64,000 bases of DNA. Source: Streptomyces hoynatensis. GTDB taxonomy: Bacteria > Actinomycetota > Actinomycetes > Streptomycetales > Streptomycetaceae. The stretch spans positions 310,001 through 374,000 of the forward strand of contig NZ_RBAL01000004.1 of NCBI RefSeq assembly GCF_003626535.1, read 5' to 3'. The notes under the pieces were generated by a model. That model did no database searches. It was given only the letters and a program-made list of their open reading frames with translations, and was not told the DNA's origin. Shown piece by piece: positions 59,977 to 64,000 of this stretch; position 1 is the stretch's first letter; every line of letters starts with the position of its first letter. Position numbers and translations under genes: made by a program.

Positions 59977-60164
59977 ACGACGCCACCCCCCTCCAGGCTG
60001 TGTCCCTCCACGTCGCCCGCGGCGTCGTCGAGCTTCCGCCTGATCCGGGCGAGCACCCGGATCTCCTCGTCGGTCAGCGAGTCGAGCGCAGCCAGCTGGT
60101 CGTCGCCGAGTGCCTCAAGATCGAGATCGAGGCCGAGGCGCGCCAGACGGGACCGGTCGGTCAC
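59970..60164 (-). CDS. 64-residue candidate RiPP precursor peptide
   Basis: A small protein starting at GTG 60164 with an ideal GGAGG seven bases upstream. Residues 1-50 are a charged helical leader-like part (LGLDLDLEALGDDQLAALDS, LTDEEIRVLARIRRKLDD) and the last residues are EGHSLEGGGVVW. There is no Cys, signal peptide or membrane segment. The Gly-rich turn and terminal Val-Val-Trp recall, in form only, mycofactocin precursors, which end in Gly-Val-Tyr and are modified there by a radical SAM enzyme. It overlaps the haem-oxygenase-fold gene (GTGA) on one side and the cyclase gene on the other, and two radical SAM genes lie just upstream. Alternative: a small structural subunit or regulator of the cassette. 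Confidence 0.72.
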   Translation of the reverse strand: MTDRSRLARLGLDLDLEALGDDQLAALDSLTDEEIRVLARIRRKLDDAAGDVEGHSLEGGGVVW

Positions 60165-60808
60165 GGTGATGCCTCCAGTTCCGTTCGCAGTGCGGAGAAC
60201 AGCTCCACCAGCCCCTCGGCGGTCGCCAGGGCGCCGGCGGTCAGCACGCGCCGCCCGCGCTCCCCCGCGGGCGGCCGCGCCAGCAGCGCCTCCAGGGCGG
60301 CCCTGCGGCCGGCCGGCGGCGCGACGTGCCCGGTCAGGGTGCGGAACGCGCCCGGCGGCAGGCCCGTCTGCCGCGCGAGCGCCGCGGCCAGGGTGCGTCC
60401 CGGCCGGTGCCGTTCGAGCAGCGCGATGTGCCCGAGCAGCGCCACGGGGTGGGCGTGCCGCAGGTAGTAGTGCTGCGCGCCCACCAGCCTGGCCGTGGCC
60501 GGGCACGGGACCCGTTCGGCCAGCGTCCCGGGGTCGCCGCCGGCCGCCGCGTAGTCCGCGGCCACCCAGGAGCCGTGGCCCCGTTCCTCGTCGAGCTGCC
60601 CGGCGAACCAGGCGGCGAGCCCCGCCTCGCCGAGGCAGGCGCTGCGTTCCGCGGCCTCCTCGAGCAGCCCCGTGGTGGCCCGGGTCAGGTCGTGGGTGGT
60701 GGCCAGCCAGAGACGGTAGGCGGCGGGCGTGACCACCGCGCGCCACATCGGGCCCGCCGCCCGCGCCAGGCCGGGGGCGAGCAGGTCGAGGAGCGCCGGC
60801 ACGCTCAT
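60161..60808 (-). CDS. Haem-oxygenase-fold (TenA/PqqC/HDO-like) metalloenzyme
   Basis: A 215-residue all-helical protein. The motif LDEERGHGSWVAADYAAAGG near residue 72 and YYLRHAHPVALLGHIALLER near 115 are the pattern of haem-oxygenase-like iron or di-iron oxidases and PqqC/TenA relatives, with Glu and His candidates for metal in GLLEEAAE (about 50), DEERGH and the later helix. Such enzymes carry out oxidative cleavage, desaturation or ring closure on small molecules or peptides. ATG 60808 overlaps the radical SAM stop (ATGA) and its own stop overlaps the peptide start (GTGA), so it is embedded in the cassette. An oxidation on the radical-SAM-modified peptide is proposed. Confidence 0.8.
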   Translation of the reverse strand: MSVPALLDLLAPGLARAAGPMWRAVVTPAAYRLWLATTHDLTRATTGLLEEAAERSACLGEAGLAAWFAGQLDEERGHGSWVAADYAAAGGDPGTLAERVPCPATARLVGAQHYYLRHAHPVALLGHIALLERHRPGRTLAAALARQTGLPPGAFRTLTGHVAPPAGRRAALEALLARPPAGERGRRVLTAGALATAEGLVELFSALRTELEASP

Positions 60809-61800
60809 GGACGCGCCGCCGGGGTGCCGAGCGTGGCCAGGCGGCGCAGGGAGGCCAGCGCCTCCGGGTCCCGCGCCGCCCGCCGCTGCGCCAGCCAGCA
60901 CGGTTCGCACACCGAGCCGTACCGGCCCTCGACCACCGTGGAGAGCCCCACCGGGCCCGCGGCGCCCATCAGCCGCAGCACCGGGTCGGCGCGGAAGGCG
61001 CGCAGCGCCTCGCGCAGCCCGGCCGCGTCGGACACGCGGCGGCGCAGCGCGGCGGGCCCCCCGCCGGTGAGCACCGTCTCGTTGCAGCAGGCGGTCACCA
61101 GGCCGTCGTAGCGCACGGTGGGGGCGTGCAGCAGGGCGCAGGGCGCGAATGCGCCGAGTGGGCGGCGTGGTGGGCGCCGCGGGAACAGCCGCGCCCCCCG
61201 CCCCGCGGGCAGCGGTGGCACGAGGCTGTGCTCGGCCGCGGGGTGGGGCAGCGGCGGCGGGGCCCCCTCGGGGCCGGCGAGGGTCTGCACCACCAGGTGG
61301 CACCCGGCCGCGACGACGGCCCGCGCCGCCCGCGCCGCCGTGTCCCCCTCCGCCTCGCCCCCCGGTCCCACCCCGGCCGCCGCCCGCCCGCCGTCGAGCG
61401 CGGCGGCGTGGAAGGCGTCGGTGCTCAGGTAGACGGTCCCGGTCAGCTCCAGCACCCCGCGCACCCAGGCGGGCACCGCGGAGCGCGCCCAGAAGCCGCT
61501 GGTGAAGACGAGGACCGCGGTGCCCGCGGCGTGCAGGCGCCGCACCGCGTACGTCAGCCCGCGCCGTTCCGCGAACGGCTCGCCGCCGGTGATCGCGACC
61601 GCCTGGAGCCCGGGCAGTTCGGCGAGGGCGTCCACCAGCCTCGTGAAGAGGTCCCAGTCGCGGATCGTGGGCCCGCCGGGCAGCGAGTCCACCGAGCAGT
61701 GCGCGCAGCCGACCGGGCAGCGGTCCGTCAGGAAGAGCGCCACGGTGGCGCCGGGCGTGCGCCGCAGCCGCGTCGCCTCGGCGTGGGTCAGCCGCCTCAC
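60805..61800 (-). CDS. Radical SAM enzyme A with SPASM-like C-terminus
   Basis: A 331-residue radical SAM protein. The [4Fe-4S] motif is CPVGCAHC near residue 27 (CxxxCxxC), followed by AITGGEPF near 70 for SAM binding. The C-terminal part has extra Cys in CALLHAPTVRYDGLVTACC near 240 and VCEPCW near 305, suggesting one auxiliary cluster. GTG 61800 with GGGAGG upstream overlaps the stop of the other radical SAM gene by GTGA. The two share the opening LTDRCPxxCAHC and are paralogues. Expected to act on the small peptide encoded downstream. Confidence 0.9.
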   Translation of the reverse strand: MRRLTHAEATRLRRTPGATVALFLTDRCPVGCAHCSVDSLPGGPTIRDWDLFTRLVDALAELPGLQAVAITGGEPFAERRGLTYAVRRLHAAGTAVLVFTSGFWARSAVPAWVRGVLELTGTVYLSTDAFHAAALDGGRAAAGVGPGGEAEGDTAARAARAVVAAGCHLVVQTLAGPEGAPPPLPHPAAEHSLVPPLPAGRGARLFPRRPPRRPLGAFAPCALLHAPTVRYDGLVTACCNETVLTGGGPAALRRRVSDAAGLREALRAFRADPVLRLMGAAGPVGLSTVVEGRYGSVCEPCWLAQRRAARDPEALASLRRLATLGTPAARP

Positions 61801-62939
61801 GGGCCCTCCCAGCCGAGTTCGACCGCGTCCCGGAAATGCCCCGCGCCCCAGCGGGCCGCCAGGTCGCGGGGCCTGGTCCGGCCGAGCAGCGTCTCGACGG
61901 CCGTGGCGAAGGCGGGGGAGACGCCGGGGGCCCCGGTGAGCGCGACGCAGGTGCCGCAGTAGTCCGCGCAGCCCGCGGCGCCCGCGCGCCGCGCGGCCTC
62001 CAGGGGGCCCAGCGCGCGCACCGCCCGCAGCACCGGGTCGCCGAGCGCCCGCCGCCGCAGCTCGCCCCAGCCGTCGCGGGCGGCGTGCCCGAGCACCAGG
62101 TGCGGCGGGCGGTGGCGGCGCGCCAGGCTCTGCCGGGAGCAGGCGAACACGGTGCCGTCCGTGTCCACCAGCGGCCACAGCGCGAACTCGCACGGGTCGG
62201 CCCCGCCCGCCCCTGCCGCGCCACCGGCCAGGGCAACGGCCCCGGCCGCCCCCGCGGCGCTTCCCGGGGCGACTCCGCCGCCGTTTCCCCGGTCGTCTCC
62301 CGCGGTGGGCGCCGCGGCGGCGTGGCCGGTGGCCCCGGCGAGGGCCGCGGCCCGGCCGGTGGGCTGGAGGCGGGTGACCAGCGCGGGCACCCGCCGCCCG
62401 AACCGCCGCCGCAACTCGGCGAGCACCGCCGCCGGATAGCCGTCCTCCGCCGCGGTGAGGTGCACGCTCACCGCGGGCACCAGGTCGAGCAGGCGGCCGA
62501 GCGCGTCCAGCACGTCCGCCCGCGGCACCTGCCGCTCGTGGAAGGCGTCCATGCTCGCCGAGAAGTGGTCCAGGCCGGCGCACGCCTGCCGCACGCGCGC
62601 CGGCAGCCGCCCGCCGCGGGCGAAGTACATGCCGCTGAGCACCGCGGAGGTGGCCCCCACCGCCCGGGCGCGCGCGGCCAGTTCGGCGACCAGCGCGGGC
62701 CGCAGCAGCGGCTCCCCGCCCGACATCCACAGCAGCTCGGGCCGCTCGTCGCGGCGGAAGGTGCCCGCCAGCCGCAGGAAGGGCGCCGCGTCCCCCTGCG
62801 GGGCGCCGGGCCAGGAGCCGGTCGCGCAGTGGGCGCAGCTCAGCGGGCAGCGGTCGGTGAGCGCCAGCAGCAGCCCGGCCGCGGGGCGGGTCCGCAGTCG
62901 CAGCACGTCGGCCAGATGCACCTGCCTCGCCCCCCTCAC
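61797..62939 (-). CDS. Radical SAM enzyme B with SPASM-like C-terminus
   Basis: A 380-residue radical SAM protein with CPLSCAHC near residue 29, LWMSGGEPLLRP near 68 and later Cys in DPCEFALWPLVDTDGTVFAC near 245 and CADYCGTC near 335, consistent with an auxiliary iron-sulfur site. A Gly/Ala-rich insert lies around 215-245. GTG 62939 overlaps the GAF gene stop (GTGA) and is preferred to the longer frame to 63437, which would run through that gene. With enzyme A it forms a tandem pair; in known RiPP systems two such enzymes make successive C-C, C-O or C-N links or epimerise residues. Confidence 0.9.
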   Translation of the reverse strand: MRGARQVHLADVLRLRTRPAAGLLLALTDRCPLSCAHCATGSWPGAPQGDAAPFLRLAGTFRRDERPELLWMSGGEPLLRPALVAELAARARAVGATSAVLSGMYFARGGRLPARVRQACAGLDHFSASMDAFHERQVPRADVLDALGRLLDLVPAVSVHLTAAEDGYPAAVLAELRRRFGRRVPALVTRLQPTGRAAALAGATGHAAAAPTAGDDRGNGGGVAPGSAAGAAGAVALAGGAAGAGGADPCEFALWPLVDTDGTVFACSRQSLARRHRPPHLVLGHAARDGWGELRRRALGDPVLRAVRALGPLEAARRAGAAGCADYCGTCVALTGAPGVSPAFATAVETLLGRTRPRDLAARWGAGHFRDAVELGWEGP

Positions 62940-63520
62940 GCCAGCAGCTTGACCATGGCGTTCACCAGGTCCTGCGCGGCGGCCTCCTTCTCCGGGCCCA
63001 ACTGGTCGAGCAGCGCGGCCAGCTGGGACACCGCGCCGCGCGGCGCCGCGCGGCGCGCCCTGGCCCTGCGGTCGGCGAGCAGCAGCGCCAGCGCGGCGCA
63101 GCTCTGGTTGGCCAGCTCGGTCAGCAGGTCGATCGCGGAGATCTCCCCGACGCCCTCGAGCCGCGGATCGAGCACTTCGAGCACCCCGAGGACGTCCCCC
63201 TGGTGCTCGATCGGCGCGGCCAGGATCGTGTCGGGGACCAGCCCGGTCCCGGCCGCGAACTCCCGGTTGAACCGCTCGTCCGTGGCGACCCCCCGCACCA
63301 CCAGCGGCTCCCCGGTGTTGGCGACCCAGCCGGCGATGCCGGAATCGGACGGAATGGCGACGCCGAGCAGCCGGTCCTCGCCCGGGCCCGAGGAGGCCTC
63401 GAAGACCAGGGCCTGCCGCTCGTGGTCGTACAGGCACACGGAGGCCGCGGCGGCGGCGAAGGACAGCCGCGCCAGCCGCACCGTCGACCGCAGAATCTCG
63501 TCGTGCGTGCTCAGGTTCAT
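62936..63520 (-). CDS. GAF-domain protein
   Basis: A 194-residue soluble protein made almost wholly of one GAF domain (residues 15-160: ASVCLYDHERQALVFEASSG, GIAGWVANTGEPLVVRGVAT, ILAAPIEHQGDVLGVLEVLD) with a short helical tail. GAF domains bind small molecules, haem or nucleotides; a cyclic nucleotide made by the cyclase gene of the same operon is an attractive ligand. One Cys is in the domain start and one in the tail. ATG 63520 overlaps the protease stop (ATGA), with GAGGAG upstream. Confidence 0.88.
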   Translation of the reverse strand: MNLSTHDEILRSTVRLARLSFAAAAASVCLYDHERQALVFEASSGPGEDRLLGVAIPSDSGIAGWVANTGEPLVVRGVATDERFNREFAAGTGLVPDTILAAPIEHQGDVLGVLEVLDPRLEGVGEISAIDLLTELANQSCAALALLLADRRARARRAAPRGAVSQLAALLDQLGPEKEAAAQDLVNAMVKLLA

Positions 63521-64000
63521 CCTCGGCTCCTCACCTGTCGGCCCTCGACGTTGTCCGCGACGGCGGCGAGCACCTGCCGCAACTGGGGCGTGCGGAACCG
63601 GGGATGGCGCTCCAGAATCCGCGCGCACAGGCCCGCCACGTGCGGGGTCGCGAAGCTGTTCCCCGACACGACCTTGGTGCCCCCGGCGGGCCAGGGCACC
63701 TCCACGTTGACGCCGGGGCCGAAGACGTCCACCGGGGGACTCGGGTTCAGCTCGACGTACTCCGGGTCGGCCACGGCGTGCGAGCCGACGGAGATCACCG
63801 AGGGAAAGCGCCAGGGATAGCTGATCACCGGGCTGTTGTGGGCCGCGGAGACCAGGGTCACGCCCGCGAAGTACGCCCGGTCGGCCAGGTCGTGCAGCCG
63901 CTCCTTCAGCGGCTGCTTGCGGGTGGACAGGCTCATGTTGACCAGGGGAAAGCCCCGGTCGACCGCCCATTCGAGGGCCGCGAGCATCGCCTCCCCGCTG
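63517..64000 (-). CDS. Subtilisin-like (S8) serine protease, C-terminal part
   Basis: The gene runs off the right edge; about 160 C-terminal residues are visible. They include the oxyanion Asn in TLVSAAHNSPVISYPWRF, the strand PSVISVGSHAVADPEYV and the catalytic Ser in GNSFATPHVAG, where family members usually read GTSMATPHVAG. The Asp and His of the triad lie outside the window. The ending is short, with no added domain. As first visible gene of the leftward overlapping operon, it may cut the leader from the modified peptide, but a degradative or housekeeping role is possible. Confidence 0.9.
   Translation of the reverse strand, partial: SGEAMLAALEWAVDRGFPLVNMSLSTRKQPLKERLHDLADRAYFAGVTLVSAAHNSPVISYPWRFPSVISVGSHAVADPEYVELNPSPPVDVFGPGVNVEVPWPAGGTKVVSGNSFATPHVAGLCARILERHPRFRTPQLRQVLAAVADNVEGRQVRSRG

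Overview
The window is very GC-rich (about three quarters G+C), with dense genes, GTG starts, ATGA/GTGA stop-start overlaps, SARP-era polyketide genes and FCD/LacI sugar regulators. This fits a filamentous actinomycete such as Streptomyces or a close relative. Names below rest on motifs read directly in the translations; no database search was possible.

Region 1 (about 1-22.2 kb) is a biosynthetic gene cluster. A leftward operon encodes a cation/proton antiporter, a prolyl-carrier-protein-dehydrogenase-like acyl-CoA dehydrogenase, a stand-alone amino-acid adenylating enzyme and a two-module type I PKS (KS-AT-ACP-KS-AT-degenerate DH-degenerate KR-ACP). A divergent rightward set encodes a one-module PKS that ends in a thioester reductase, a halogenase-fold flavoprotein that has lost the WxWxIP signature, and an intact PltA-like flavin halogenase. 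The enzyme set (PltF-like plus PltE-like plus PltA-like plus three extension modules) predicts a halogenated pyrrole joined to a short polyketide, like pyoluteorin in logic but released as an aldehyde or alcohol. No free carrier protein for the pyrrole is visible; it may lie beyond the left edge.

Region 2 (22.2-51.2 kb) is a sugar/aldonic acid utilisation region: a secreted beta-helix protein, an ABC importer without its own ATPase, two FCD-type GntR regulators, a LacI regulator, and enzymes that together could run the non-phosphorylative L-fucose (or L-rhamnose) route: mutarotase, aldo-keto or short-chain dehydrogenase, fuconolactonase, an enolase-superfamily dehydratase, a 2-keto-3-deoxy-fuconate dehydrogenase and a diketo-acid hydrolase. 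Nearly identical LacI operators sit upstream of two operons 8 kb apart. An IS110-type element with a long 5' non-coding segment (candidate bridge RNA) lies between the two halves, next to a patatin gene.

Region 3 (51.2-56.6 kb) is a polymorphic toxin locus: an RHS protein with a type VII-like N-terminus and an AHH nuclease tip, followed by a candidate immunity gene.

Region 4 (56.9 kb to the right edge) is the most unusual part: a leftward chain of seven genes, every junction overlapping by 4 to 7 bases: subtilisin-like protease (cut by the window edge), GAF protein, two radical SAM enzymes, a haem-oxygenase-fold metalloenzyme, a 64-residue peptide ending in GGGVVW, and a cyclase/AAA-ATPase protein. 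The gene content resembles the logic of PQQ and mycofactocin biosynthesis (peptide, radical SAM, HO-fold oxidase, protease) and is proposed as an undescribed RiPP-like system.
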